Source of the DNA: a virus
Direction: 5' to 3' (one strand)
Virus record (IMG/VR): IMGVR_UViG_3300037180_000017
Coordinates: 1 to 56,476 of that record
DNA: 56,476 nucleotides
Part shown: piece after piece, positions 16,019-24,367 of the stretch
Layout: every line of letters begins with the position of its first letter
Position numbering within the stretch: position 1 is the first letter of the stretch
The notes under the pieces: model-generated
Seen by the model: the letters and a program-made list of their open reading frames with translations, nothing else
Databases searched by the model: none
Told to the model about the DNA's origin: nothing
Program-made: the position numbers and the translations under genes

Positions 16019-18435
16019 TACCAAGTTCCTTCAACGGCTGTCGGTGCTTCCGCGGTAAGAGAAATCTGCTGTCCGGCAAGATCGTCAATGTAAGCGATTA
16101 AGTACCGTATGCAATCTGCGCCGTGGTCATTTTTATCTTCTGGTTCTTCCTTGGGGGCTTTACGATCCCCGGTCGCACTCGACTCTTTTACTTTTTTCCA
16201 GATATATCCTTCAAACTCATCCACGGTGCAATACGGCAATCCATTTTCTACTAGTTCGTCATCTCTCTGGACAAGGGCATCTCGCAAAAAGAAAAGTCGT
16301 GGTCGAACCGACCCATCTCCGTGAAGAACCGGACGCAATCGCTCTTTTACAGCTTCGATGCCTTGAAGTTTGTCCTCCTTGTAAGCTGGGAGAGCGATAA
16401 TTCCCTCAGCGTCTAACGTGGCCCGGCCCTCAGCATCGTGGTCAGCAACAAAAGTCTCGATGTCTTCCCCTTCCGATAATTGCTTGATGCCGGGTTCAAC
16501 TAACAGTCTTACTTTGGTATCAGGATCGGTATCCCACACTCCTGACGCATGTTCCGATACGATGCGGTGGCTTTTGTAAATCTCACGGTAGATATAAACC
16601 GTGTTATCATCGCTCTTGTCAATCGCGGCCCAGAGACATACAAAGGGGTTTTGAAACCCGAAGTCGATCCCACCAACTTTGCGCCACTTTTCCCAACCCG
16701 GCGGCATCTTATCTACGATATGCTTTGATCGATCGAAATCGTAAACCGCGCCCTCGGTCGCTGCCCACTTCCCGTCCAGGAGTCTTGCCCGACGAACTCC
16801 TGTAAGAGTATAACTCAGCTTCTTGAGATACTTTTCCCCGGCATCGGTAAACTCATTCAGCCTCATGTCAAATAGCATTGGATTATGCCGATGACGACTG
16901 AGCAGTCTAGTCAATCTGCCTTTGGAGGCAAGAACATTAAGCCAGTGGTTCGGCGATCCCGGATTGCAGTCCATGATAATCTGCTGGAAAGGAATCACAT
17001 TATTGCGCAGCCGAGTCACCAGTAATTCAAAATCGTTGGTGGTGATCTCAGTGGCTTCAAACACACCAATCACATCAAACTCGGTGGACATGATCCGGGC
17101 CGGTTCGTCTAGCCCGCTTATCACAATTTCCGATCCTTTAGGAAGGGTGTAACTGCCTCGTATGCGCCGTGTCGGGCCGTCTCGTACCGGGCTTTTAGTC
17201 GGCAGCACTTTACTCTCAAAAGTCACCAAGACCGATTCTGTCATGGATACCCGCGTTTTGCGGCATAGCAACGCTCTTGCACCATGATAGGTATTCATTA
17301 GATGAAAAATGCGCTCCAGCACGCCCCTGGTTTTCCCGGTGTTGTGGTTCCAAAACCCCTCTGCCAAGTAATGCCCAGCACCTGGAACATGCAGATCGAA
17401 ATAAAAATCTCGCCGAACAAATTCAATCCTTGACACCGTTCCCCACCGGACCTTAGAATGAGTGAATGAAAACTCAACGTGATCTTGTCTTTGACGCTTA
17501 CCGTCAGTGTCTTCATCCGAACTTAGTGGCTGAACGATTGAGTCTGTCATTATACGTTGTAAATCGCTGCCTCCGCGCTCTTGGGATTCCGGCCAATCAT
17601 GGTCGGGTTGGAGTCTGCCACCTTCATTTTCAAAAACTTCGACAGCTAGTTGTTGAAGAACGGTCACTTTCTGATATCGCTCATCAACTTGGAACGAATA
17701 CAAAAACTGTGAAACGCTTCCTTCATACCGCTCAGATTCCGTTTCATCGTTTTGTTCAATCGGGTCAAAATAATCCGTCTTGGAAAGGCGGTCGAATGAT
17801 TGATAAAAACGGTTATGTTCTGATCTGGATTCCGCAACACCCTTTTGCAAATCGACACGGCTACATTCGAGAACATCGGCTAGTAATGGAAAAACACCTT
17901 GGTCGATATCTCGGTCGCCATGAAGTTGTGCATCATAAGAACGGCAAAAAGCAAGATAATCGGCTAAGGAACCTTGAACTTTTCGGATCGAACGCAAATC
18001 ATCTTGCTGCAACTTTGAAGGGCAAAGTCCCAAACTGGACACCGGACGGCAAGCGTCGAATCTTAGCAAGTCATCTCCAACACAAATTGCGTCAAGCCGA
18101 CACCATCCGTTCCGCGTAAGAAACTTATGATGATCTGTGACCGTGATCTCACGGCCATCATCCAGAACCACACGAAATAAATCGGCAACTCCTTTTAAGA
18201 ACGGAACTGTGGCTTGTCGTGGACCATAGAGTGTCATTACCACGGGGGCAAAACCGCACTTCCATAAAGTCTCGATCTGGGTATGACATCCCTTATTGGC
18301 AAGATAAATTCGTGTCTCACCAGCCACACATCCTGCCGGCCCTTCTACAAGCACAGCATCGTCGTGACACTTAAAAAGGTCATAGATCGCACCATAAGGC
18401 TTATAGGGCCGCTGGCCCTCACTAGGTAAGCTCAC
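16018..18435 (-). CDS. terL: terminase large subunit interrupted by an intein
   Basis: The 805-residue precursor has terminase exteins at residues 1-35 and 366-805. Joining them restores the Walker A motif GPAGTGKT. Walker B is IGVFEATE (Glu460 of the precursor). The nuclease domain shows GGIDFGFQNP (Asp591) and DHGADCIRYL (Asp774). The mature enzyme would be 475 residues, normal for phage TerL, and it pumps and cuts genome DNA at the portal. The intein (residues 36-365) begins with Cys and ends HN before Thr366. The start overlaps the small-subunit-like gene by 14 bases and the stop overlaps the portal start. Confidence 0.92.
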   Translation of the reverse strand: MSLPSEGQRPYKPYGAIYDLFKCHDDAVLVEGPAGCVAGETRIYLANKGCHTQIETLWKCGFAPVVMTLYGPRQATVPFLKGVADLFRVVLDDGREITVTDHHKFLTRNGWCRLDAICVGDDLLRFDACRPVSSLGLCPSKLQQDDLRSIRKVQGSLADYLAFCRSYDAQLHGDRDIDQGVFPLLADVLECSRVDLQKGVAESRSEHNRFYQSFDRLSKTDYFDPIEQNDETESERYEGSVSQFLYSFQVDERYQKVTVLQQLAVEVFENEGGRLQPDHDWPESQERGGSDLQRIMTDSIVQPLSSDEDTDGKRQRQDHVEFSFTHSKVRWGTVSRIEFVRRDFYFDLHVPGAGHYLAEGFWNHNTGKTRGVLERIFHLMNTYHGARALLCRKTRVSMTESVLVTFESKVLPTKSPVRDGPTRRIRGSYTLPKGSEIVISGLDEPARIMSTEFDVIGVFEATEITTNDFELLVTRLRNNVIPFQQIIMDCNPGSPNHWLNVLASKGRLTRLLSRHRHNPMLFDMRLNEFTDAGEKYLKKLSYTLTGVRRARLLDGKWAATEGAVYDFDRSKHIVDKMPPGWEKWRKVGGIDFGFQNPFVCLWAAIDKSDDNTVYIYREIYKSHRIVSEHASGVWDTDPDTKVRLLVEPGIKQLSEGEDIETFVADHDAEGRATLDAEGIIALPAYKEDKLQGIEAVKERLRPVLHGDGSVRPRLFFLRDALVQRDDELVENGLPYCTVDEFEGYIWKKVKESSATGDRKAPKEEPEDKNDHGADCIRYLIAYIDDLAGQQISLTAEAPTAVEGTW
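17341..18330 (-). other. intein coding segment inside the terminase P-loop
   Basis: The intein has 330 residues. Block A starts CVAGETRIYLANKG. Block B has TVTDHHKFLT with the conserved His. C-terminal block F/G is FYFDLHVPGAGHYLAEGFWNHN-like, with the penultimate His and terminal Asn needed for cyclisation. The +1 residue is Thr, a valid acceptor. The middle (roughly residues 71-288) lacks recognisable LAGLIDADG motifs in this reading direction. Instead, its complementary strand encodes an HNH endonuclease. The frame is open throughout on the minus strand, so splicing by read-through is possible. Confidence 0.88.
17466..18119 (+). CDS. HNH homing endonuclease encoded antisense within the intein
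   Basis: The 217-residue product on the plus strand lies wholly inside the intein segment. Two helix-turn-helix-like segments (NLVAERLSLSLYVVNRCL; SLSDIAHQLGTNTKTVKRFL) precede NNPSWKGGR, then GYIREHRLVMEKHLGR and HEVVHHKNGKKQDNR.RNLEL with His156-His157 and the following Asn. This is the classic HNH_3/NUMOD layout of phage homing endonucleases. It would cut intein-less alleles of the terminase gene. The minus strand must remain free of stops across all 654 bases for the terminase precursor to be made, so both strands are under coding constraint. Its ribosome binding site is weak. Confidence 0.88.
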   Translation: MKTQRDLVFDAYRQCLHPNLVAERLSLSLYVVNRCLRALGIPANHGRVGVCHLHFQKLRQLVVEERSLSDIAHQLGTNTKTVKRFLHTAQIPFHRFVQSGQNNPSWKGGRMIDKNGYVLIWIPQHPFANRHGYIREHRLVMEKHLGRYLGRHEVVHHKNGKKQDNRLRNLELFGSNANHLAATLKGKVPNWTPDGKRRILASHLQHKLRQADTIRSA

Positions 18436-18895
18436 GGCTCTTCACCTTTTTGGATTCGATGAGTGGCTCTTCTGGAAGATCAATATAGACTTTAATGGCG
18501 TCTTCGCTCATTATCACACGATCTGGAGTCTTACCTTCCTCACGCTCAATAAACTCCCTTGTATGCTGGAAGTTAGCACCTTCCATTTGCTGCACGAACG
18601 CCTCAGCAACGTCATCAAACCTGGTATTCTGGGTGAGTGTGCCGCTCTCAGGGTCAACTTTCAAACTCCGTTGTCGAAGAATCTCCCGGATTCTTGACAT
18701 TAAAGTTTTACCCTTCTGAGCGTTATCCGATCCCCGTACTTCACCCGGCTTAATCATGTTCTTCCGCATCGCTTCGGGAAGATTCGGAAACACGATCTCG
18801 GCAGAAACTTTGGGCCGCTTGAGTTTAGGGACCATGCGGCGCTGCTCGGTTCGCCGTTTAATCGCTGTGTTGATGATTGCGGTCTTGACGGTCAT
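18422..18895 (-). CDS. terminase small subunit candidate (DUF5681-like)
   Basis: ATG at 18895 (MTVKTAIINTAIKRR) follows GGAAG supplied by the right arm of the dispersed element, so the longer frame to 18922 is rejected. The product has 157 residues. It contains NMIKPGEVRGSDNAQKGKT followed by a helical segment and FIEREEGKTPDRVI. The pattern of a GxxRG-type N-terminal motif and a later EGKxPDxV resembles small phage proteins of the DUF5681/small-terminase type. It lies directly upstream of and overlaps terL, which supports a DNA-recognition role in packaging. Confidence 0.65.
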   Translation of the reverse strand: MTVKTAIINTAIKRRTEQRRMVPKLKRPKVSAEIVFPNLPEAMRKNMIKPGEVRGSDNAQKGKTLMSRIREILRQRSLKVDPESGTLTQNTRFDDVAEAFVQQMEGANFQHTREFIEREEGKTPDRVIMSEDAIKVYIDLPEEPLIESKKVKSRELT

Positions 18896-18900
18896 ACTGC

Positions 18901-18917
18901 TTCCAGAATTTTTGGAA
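18901..18917 (-). repeat. dispersed near-palindrome, site 6 (exact core)
   Basis: The core CCAGAATTTTTGG is at 18903-18915. On the leftward transcript it reads CCAAAAATTCTGGAAG and its end forms the Shine-Dalgarno sequence of the small-terminase-like gene. Confidence 0.9.
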
Positions 18918-18918
18918 A

Positions 18919-19542
18919 TCAATACAGCGGAAGATCCCAGAAGTCAAACATCTCACCTGGACAAAAAGTGAACTGACCATCCAAATACCGCACCGCAGCA
19001 CCGACTTGTTGAATGGTCCACCACGGCACAGCTTTAAGTTCTGAGCCGTGCGCATGGGTCGCTTCAGGCATTTGCCGCCATATTCCATCCCGGTACATGG
19101 CGATTTCGTCAAGCACTTCAGCGAGCTTACTTGCGAAGCTCGGACCCGCATAAGACTTTCCCAGAGCACCGCGAACTACCGCTGGAGGACGATCCGGCTG
19201 TTTCATGTCCAGCAGATCGCAGAAAGCAATAATCATTGCCCAGCGTCCCACTCTGGAAGGAACTACACCCCCGTTAGGGGTGAAATTCAGCGGGATTTGA
19301 AGAACGCCGCCTTGAAGAATGCTTTGGATTTTGTCCGTGGCATAATTAAACGCATCTTGGATCGCGTACCAGTTGGGCTGGCCGCTGGGAATAGCTTGAA
19401 CGTTGCTGCCCGTGTTCTGGGTGGAATCCTTGTTGCTGACCTTGATAATATTCGCCAGACCAAATCGATTACTGAATTGTGCCCAAGTGAAGAAGGTCGA
19501 GATCGGCACGTCGGATACTTGATTTTCAAGATTGAAGGGCAT
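18919..19542 (-). CDS. putative head completion/adaptor protein
   Basis: The 207-residue product starts MPFNLENQVSDVPI. A central stretch NWYAIQDAFNYATDKIQSIL followed by WAMIIAFCDLLDM resembles the helical pattern of DUF1320/gp36-like head completion proteins. The similarity is weak and from memory only. It is upstream of the terminase pair, so it would be out of the usual gene order for a connector. Treat the role as tentative and the gene as real (good frame, tight packing). Confidence 0.55.
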   Translation of the reverse strand: MPFNLENQVSDVPISTFFTWAQFSNRFGLANIIKVSNKDSTQNTGSNVQAIPSGQPNWYAIQDAFNYATDKIQSILQGGVLQIPLNFTPNGGVVPSRVGRWAMIIAFCDLLDMKQPDRPPAVVRGALGKSYAGPSFASKLAEVLDEIAMYRDGIWRQMPEATHAHGSELKAVPWWTIQQVGAAVRYLDGQFTFCPGEMFDFWDLPLY

Positions 19543-19544
19543 CG

Positions 19545-20210
19545 TTAAACCGTGAAAGTAATCTGCTGTGCCGGCGTTCCGTCATTGGGATCAGCGATCA
19601 GAATATAGGTCAAGCCGCTATCGAGCCGCATTCCTGTCCATTGTCCCGCGGCGTTTGACACGGCATATCCTCTTGGCGGTGCAGTATTGGGGTTTGCTGT
19701 CCAGTCTGTCAACAGGTAAGCAAAGACCTGCACGCCTTTAACCCCGATATTGTCCCGGAGAACTGTAAAACTATTCCCGTTGTAGTTCCAGTCAACTTCA
19801 GTATTGCCTACGTTGATTGCCGACCCTCCGCCACTGACTTGCAATAGCTCCATCAACCACTCTCCATCAAGAAGATATCCGTAGTCGCCGCAGCTTAGAA
19901 CCACCTGCGCGCCGTTGGAACCGCTGTCATCGAATGCTACAGTTGTCTGGGCAGAGACAGCACGAACTTCAACTTTGTAAGGTAGTAGGGCAGAGTCGGC
20001 GGCTCCTATAATCACAGGAGCGGCATTAAAATCACTAAACCCGCTGTTATTAGCCAGCGGATATTCGGTCATGGCGATTTCAGCTACATTACTTCCCTTA
20101 TAGTGGTTCTCGGATGCCTGTGAATCCTGGTTGGTAAATCGACAACGAAGCAACGATCCGGCAACGGCCTGAACACCGTTCAAAAAGAAAGTGGTATTGT
20201 TGACTGCCAT
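19545..20210 (-). CDS. virion-associated beta-rich protein, unknown
   Basis: The 221-residue product starts MAVNNTTFFLNGVQAV and is rich in Gly, Ser, Asn and Val, with segments such as GAADSALLPYKVEVRAV and SFTVLRDNIGVKGVQVF. It stops two bases before the next gene and follows the fibre-type genes, suggesting a tail fibre or capsid accessory role. No family was recognised. Confidence 0.6.
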   Translation of the reverse strand: MAVNNTTFFLNGVQAVAGSLLRCRFTNQDSQASENHYKGSNVAEIAMTEYPLANNSGFSDFNAAPVIIGAADSALLPYKVEVRAVSAQTTVAFDDSGSNGAQVVLSCGDYGYLLDGEWLMELLQVSGGGSAINVGNTEVDWNYNGNSFTVLRDNIGVKGVQVFAYLLTDWTANPNTAPPRGYAVSNAAGQWTGMRLDSGLTYILIADPNDGTPAQQITFTV

Positions 20211-20217
20211 TAGTTAT

Positions 20218-20550
20218 TCAGGAAGTTGGAGGAACAACAGTCACTGTACCGTCCGAATTTGGGGTTACATCCCACCCTTCAGGCATAGGGCTTATAGGAG
20301 GGCTCGCAGTAGCCGCTGCTACAAACGCCACATATGCTGACGCCAGCACACATAGCCCTGCCGCATTAGTTCCGAAGAGATTAAACTGTGCTTGGGCATT
20401 TGCCGGATTGCTCCAAATGAACTTGGATAATTCAACAGCGAGTGCCTGATTGTCTTGGAACTGCCTGTATGCTTTTCCATGAAGTTGCCCGGCCAATTGC
20501 GTCGGGGTGATAGAAAACGGGGGTGGAGGGTTTGTAACTAGACTACTCAT
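20218..20550 (-). CDS. unknown small protein downstream of the tail fibre gene
   Basis: The 110-residue product starts MSSLVTNPPPPFSIT. It has a helical middle (GKAYRQFQDNQALAVELSKFI), a mildly hydrophobic Ala-rich stretch (SAYVAFVAAATA), and ends in a Pro/Thr-rich segment. It lies between the large fibre-like gene and a structural gene, which suggests a fibre chaperone or accessory protein, but nothing in the sequence proves it. Confidence 0.6.
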   Translation of the reverse strand: MSSLVTNPPPPFSITPTQLAGQLHGKAYRQFQDNQALAVELSKFIWSNPANAQAQFNLFGTNAAGLCVLASAYVAFVAAATASPPISPMPEGWDVTPNSDGTVTVVPPTS

Positions 20551-20559
20551 CAGTATATC

Positions 20560-22596
20560 CTATCCAATAACAATATAATTCCATATATACTGCGTTGCGG
20601 CAGTCAAGCCACCTGTTCCGACACTCACCACAAATGTAGTGGTTGTTTCATTCACATAGACGTTAGCGGCGGTGGCCCCCAACGCCCCTGTTCCTCCACC
20701 AGCCAGTGTAAGTATTACATAGGGCGCGGCGCTGAACGCGGTGTGGAATGTGACGGTGCATACCGTTGCGGAAACAGTGGGGAGTGTTCCCGTAGTGAGT
20801 GTGATTCTTCCAGCAAGATCCGTACCCGCTATAACGATCGTCGGACTGGTTCCTGCCCCAGCACCTGCTGCAATTGTCGGAGCCGAAGTAGAACCGACAA
20901 TGTGTGTGCTGGTGACTTTGCTGACAGCTATGCTCTGTCCGGAAAGTAAAACAGTATTGACAATGGTTCCCGTATCGTAGAGTAAACTTCCTAAATTCCC
21001 CGCAAACAGTCTACCCATCGTTCCAGCAGTTATAGTGGTTGGATCAATAGGGTTTAATTGTGTGGTTCCATCCGGGCCAAGACGAATTGAATATGGTCCT
21101 CCTCCATCGCTCGCACCTAGACATAGCCCCACTTGATTCCCTAAGCCATACGCTTTAATTATACCATCGCCAGCAAATGATCCAGTCAGTCCCTGATCGC
21201 TTTCAGTACCTATGCCTGTACCGTAGGGATCGCCAACCACACCCACAACTATCGATGGTCCTAGAGTTGTATTGGCTATTTCGGTGTATACGTCGGCAGT
21301 CGAGTCTTGCTCATTGACTTGGACACCTATTCCTAAGTCGGTTCCTGTAACTGTTACATCATTCGCCGTAAGACCGGCCGTTAATGTCAACCCCGCAAAC
21401 GTAGGCTCGTCACCAATGTTCAAAGACTGATCGAAAATATTGGGAATCTGTGCGGTGTCAAATACCCCGTTATTTATAACCGACGCATCTAAAACTCCGG
21501 GCAGATCGCCCTGGTTCATACCGCGCCAAGATGGTGTTACTCCTGTTCCATTATATGGCGTTGCATATATCAGTGATCTTACTGTACTGGTAAACGACGG
21601 TAGATATGCTGATGATGCATTTGTAGCTGAGCTGCCGAGTCCGCCGATGTCGGTAGTTGTCAACATGACGTTGCCGGATCGCCCGGAGACGGTTTGCACC
21701 GGCGCATATGATGCAGCGGCAGATGCAAAACCTGTGATCTGTCCGTATGTATAATCTCCGGTTTGAGCGATCACTGTTCCGTATCGACCAAACACAGTAA
21801 CCACTTCATTGGCGATCCCGTCAAGTTTATCCCATGTCGCCCCGTTGTACACAATCGAGTCACCGATATTCCATTGATTGATCCCATTAACGGTTGACGA
21901 CCCAGCTATGGCAACTTTATAAAACTGGCCCTGTGTTCCTGTCCCGTTTCCTAATGACGGCAAGTTCGCTAACGCATTCCACGTCCCTTGGTACTGCATA
22001 TCCCCAACAACCGAAGAGGGTAGGTTGGCCACGGGTATCTTATTCCCGCCGTCGGCAATCAAGGGACCGTTGGCAACGCCAGCAGTCATTGTTGCAACAG
22101 ATCCCAGCCCACTAACATCCGCGACAGTTATGCCACGAAATACTTTTGCCCCATCCCAGAATGTGTTTGTTCCCGACGTACCGATCGCCGGTTCGTAGTC
22201 CGTTGAAGCGTGTGTAGCAATCGTCCCAAGGCCGCTAATATCCGCAGTGGTGATGACACGGAACGCTTTAGCTCCGTCCCAAAACTGATTTGTTCCACCG
22301 GAAGAAATCGCAGGCTCGAATACAGCATTAGTGACGTTGCTCAGTCCTACCGCCGCGGGGTTAAGTGCCTGCCAAGTCTCATCTCCACGCCAATATTGGT
22401 CTGTAGTTCCCGGAATAATGACATTTTGCTTAGAACTGGCAAGGCCACTAACAGCATTATTCGCTGACGTGATCTGACCCTGCAATGAAACAATGGATGT
22501 CGTTATCGAAGCATTGGTTATCGCAACATTCGTCCCACCTACAAGCATACCTGCTTGAGCGGCATATCTGACAAGTTGTGCGGTAGGTGGGGGCAT
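20560..22596 (-). CDS. tail fibre protein
   Basis: The 678-residue product is extremely rich in Gly, Thr, Ser, Ala, Val and Asn. It contains repeated segments of fibre type: FWDGAKAFRVITTADISGLG and FWDGAKVFRGITVADVSGLG, plus the related QYWRGDETWQALNPAAVGLS. The N-terminal helical part (QGQITSANNAVSGLASSK) could trimerise, and the C-terminus is a compact beta-rich tip (FVVSVGTGGLTAATQYIW). Such composition and degenerate repeats are typical of receptor-binding fibres. It is the longest gene between the lysis-like block and the packaging genes. Confidence 0.8.
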   Translation of the reverse strand: MPPPTAQLVRYAAQAGMLVGGTNVAITNASITTSIVSLQGQITSANNAVSGLASSKQNVIIPGTTDQYWRGDETWQALNPAAVGLSNVTNAVFEPAISSGGTNQFWDGAKAFRVITTADISGLGTIATHASTDYEPAIGTSGTNTFWDGAKVFRGITVADVSGLGSVATMTAGVANGPLIADGGNKIPVANLPSSVVGDMQYQGTWNALANLPSLGNGTGTQGQFYKVAIAGSSTVNGINQWNIGDSIVYNGATWDKLDGIANEVVTVFGRYGTVIAQTGDYTYGQITGFASAAASYAPVQTVSGRSGNVMLTTTDIGGLGSSATNASSAYLPSFTSTVRSLIYATPYNGTGVTPSWRGMNQGDLPGVLDASVINNGVFDTAQIPNIFDQSLNIGDEPTFAGLTLTAGLTANDVTVTGTDLGIGVQVNEQDSTADVYTEIANTTLGPSIVVGVVGDPYGTGIGTESDQGLTGSFAGDGIIKAYGLGNQVGLCLGASDGGGPYSIRLGPDGTTQLNPIDPTTITAGTMGRLFAGNLGSLLYDTGTIVNTVLLSGQSIAVSKVTSTHIVGSTSAPTIAAGAGAGTSPTIVIAGTDLAGRITLTTGTLPTVSATVCTVTFHTAFSAAPYVILTLAGGGTGALGATAANVYVNETTTTFVVSVGTGGLTAATQYIWNYIVIG

Positions 22597-22599
22597 GTT

Positions 22600-22616
22600 T
22601 TCTGAAAATTCTGGGA
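22600..22616 (+). repeat. dispersed near-palindrome, site 7 (two mismatches)
   Basis: The core CTGAAAATTCTGG (22602-22614) differs at two bases in the left arm. It occupies the 21-base gap between the fibre gene start (22596) and the preceding stop (22618), the same relative location as the better copies. Confidence 0.55.
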
Positions 22617-22617
22617 G

Positions 22618-23472
22618 TTACGGTCTTACAGCGCCGGTAATTCTCGGCATTGCAAATGCGATATCGGGCGGTGTCCCATCAAATCCGATCCACCCTGTCC
22701 CGATCACATCGGGGAAATACACCGTGCCATCCGCCCATTTCAATGCAGTGATTTCCTCTTCGCCGAACTCGCCGGTAGTAGGACATCGCATTCGTGGCCC
22801 GGGAGGCGTTCCGCTGGAGTCAGGATTCTGGGTCCACCCCTGCATGTTCAGTTTTTGAAAAGAAGTTTCAACGAACACAAGAACCTGATCGTTAGGATTC
22901 CAGTTCTGAAGCCGCCTTATCTGGGGAAGAACATAAGTCCGCCACGCTGCAATCCCTGTGACCTCACCGCGGTTAATAACATAATAATCAATCATCCAAA
23001 CCGTTGGACGACCTTTAGCGGCGACCTTGACAGCATTTACATAGGGCTGTAGCTGGGTGTCGGTCTGATACCGCATCTTCCAGCCATCAAAATTCACAAA
23101 AAAAGCCTTGGCCCCCTGTGAATATGCGGTAGTGGCTTCAGTTCCGAGTTGTGTGGCGGTGATATTGTCGTTGGACTCGTCCGTGACCGCCACGCCAAGA
23201 CAATTTCCATCCCCATAATGTGCTTTCGCACTTCCGTCGTCCTGTGGAATCACATAGAGGCCCGCGGTATTCGCGGCAGCAAAATAAGCATCCACAGTGA
23301 TGGTGTTACCTTGAGTCTCCCAGCGAAATAACGTGTTCACACCACGCTGCTGCCACGTTGAGAAACTGGAGATCGGCTGAGAATAAACGCCGATAATCCG
23401 ATTCGGTTGTGTGGTCTGCGCCTGTGACCAGATGGGTAGTAAAGCAACGATCCAAAACCAAATGCTTTTCAT
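22618..23472 (-). CDS. secreted TIM-barrel/glycoside-hydrolase-like protein
   Basis: ATG at 23472 (MKSIWFWIVALLPIWSQAQ) overlaps the upstream stop as ATGA and is preceded by AGGAG, giving 284 residues. The first 18 residues form a signal peptide. The mature part shows alternating strand and helix segments (IIGVYSQPISSF, GVNTLFRWE, GLYVIPQDD, KAFFVNFDGWKM, RPTVWMIDYYV, DQVLVFVET), as in (beta/alpha)8 glycoside-hydrolase-like folds. It could be an exported cell-wall-degrading enzyme in the lysis block or a surface-modifying protein. Catalytic residues were not assigned. Confidence 0.6.
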   Translation of the reverse strand: MKSIWFWIVALLPIWSQAQTTQPNRIIGVYSQPISSFSTWQQRGVNTLFRWETQGNTITVDAYFAAANTAGLYVIPQDDGSAKAHYGDGNCLGVAVTDESNDNITATQLGTEATTAYSQGAKAFFVNFDGWKMRYQTDTQLQPYVNAVKVAAKGRPTVWMIDYYVINRGEVTGIAAWRTYVLPQIRRLQNWNPNDQVLVFVETSFQKLNMQGWTQNPDSSGTPPGPRMRCPTTGEFGEEEITALKWADGTVYFPDVIGTGWIGFDGTPPDIAFAMPRITGAVRP

Positions 23473-23891
23473 GGATTCTCCTTTGCGGTTTTCTGGGGAA
23501 GGACCAGCACATTTCCGGTCCGAAATTTTCGGTAAGTTGTCATTGTTTTCCAGGCGGCATGAGCCACCAAGATTGACATTGTGGTTCGTAAGGTTCCCAT
23601 CACGATATAGTGAACAGGCATTCTTGGATTCAAACCCCAATACAGCAGCCAGTAGCGATCAAGGCCCATCCACAAACTACAAACCTGGACCATAAGGAAA
23701 CGGCTCTTATTGCGGAAATTATTTTGGATCCAAATTTTCACGCCCTCATCATTTGGCCTATCTGAGCTTAAAAAACGATTTTCACGAACGGCATCAATGA
23801 AAGTGATTAGGTTCACCACCAAACAGAGGAGGCATATCAGGTTCTCCGATAGCTCCAGTACGTTTAATGCCAACAGCGTTTTCGAGGTCAT
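23469..23891 (-). CDS. membrane protein, unknown (lysis-block)
   Basis: ATG at 23891 (MTSKTLLALNVLEL) has AGGAG five bases upstream, giving 140 residues. A hydrophobic segment (LICLLCLVVNLITFI) near residue 25 and further hydrophobic patches (LMVQVCSLWMGL; VHYIVMGTLRTTMSILVAHAAW) suggest three membrane passes. It overlaps the coiled-coil gene upstream by 98 bases and the secreted protein downstream by four. A holin-like role is possible but unproven. Confidence 0.6.
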   Translation of the reverse strand: MTSKTLLALNVLELSENLICLLCLVVNLITFIDAVRENRFLSSDRPNDEGVKIWIQNNFRNKSRFLMVQVCSLWMGLDRYWLLYWGLNPRMPVHYIVMGTLRTTMSILVAHAAWKTMTTYRKFRTGNVLVLPQKTAKENP

Positions 23892-24024
23892 TGAGTCTCC
23901 TGTTCTGATGCACATCCATCATTCTCAATTCCCGAAGTTGACGCTCTACTTCTTCGAGCCGTTCCTTGTCTTCGCGCTTACGAGCCGCTTCAGCCATTTG
24001 CTTATCCACGTCGTATTCAAACAT
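23794..24024 (-). CDS. small coiled-coil protein
   Basis: The 76-residue product starts MFEYDVDKQMAEAARK. Residues 10-55 are a highly charged heptad-like helix (ERLEEVERQLRELRMM), and the C-terminus is Pro/Gly-rich (PDMPPLFGGEP). It overlaps its neighbours on both sides, consistent with translational coupling in a dense block of membrane and helical proteins. A soluble partner of a membrane protein (for example a spanin or holin accessory) is conceivable. No family was recognised. Confidence 0.55.
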   Translation of the reverse strand: MFEYDVDKQMAEAARKREDKERLEEVERQLRELRMMDVHQNRRLNDLENAVGIKRTGAIGEPDMPPLFGGEPNHFH

Positions 24025-24319
24025 CGGGAGTTCCTTTTGTTACTGCTTTTTCAGCAACCCCAATGCCACGATCTGCATTGTCCGCGAATTTTCTTGTCGC
24101 ACTCATCAATTCAAACACGTTGGACTGCCACTTGAGAACGCTTTCTTTCAGTTCCTTATTCTCGTCACATGCCCTGTCAAACTCTCGTTTGGTAATGAGT
24201 TTCCCAGTGAGAAGTAGGTACACGATAACAATCATGCACCCAAGTGATCCGCCTTTGGTGACAAAATCGAGAATGCTGCCCGTGCCACCATCGTTTCCAA
24301 GCTGGGCGATAAAGTGCAT
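24017..24319 (-). CDS. membrane-anchored helical protein (holin/spanin-like candidate)
   Basis: The 100-residue product has one transmembrane segment (GCMIVIVYLLLTGKL, residues 27-41) followed by a long charged helix (REFDRACDENKELKESVLKW). This topology, a short N-terminus then one membrane helix then a periplasmic or cytoplasmic coil, is common to class III holins and i-spanins. The context of lipoproteins and a secreted hydrolase in the same block supports a lysis function, but this is inference. Confidence 0.6.
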   Translation of the reverse strand: MHFIAQLGNDGGTGSILDFVTKGGSLGCMIVIVYLLLTGKLITKREFDRACDENKELKESVLKWQSNVFELMSATRKFADNADRGIGVAEKAVTKGTPDV

Positions 24320-24324
24320 GATTA

Positions 24325-24341
24325 TTCCAAAAATTCCGGAA
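24325..24341 (+). repeat. dispersed near-palindrome, site 8 (one mismatch)
   Basis: The core CCAAAAATTCCGG is at 24327-24339, six bases upstream of the membrane-protein start at 24319. The full 17 bases read TTCCAAAAATTCCGGAA. Confidence 0.8.
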
Positions 24342-24367
24342 ATTAAACCGGGATTGCTCCCGGTTTA

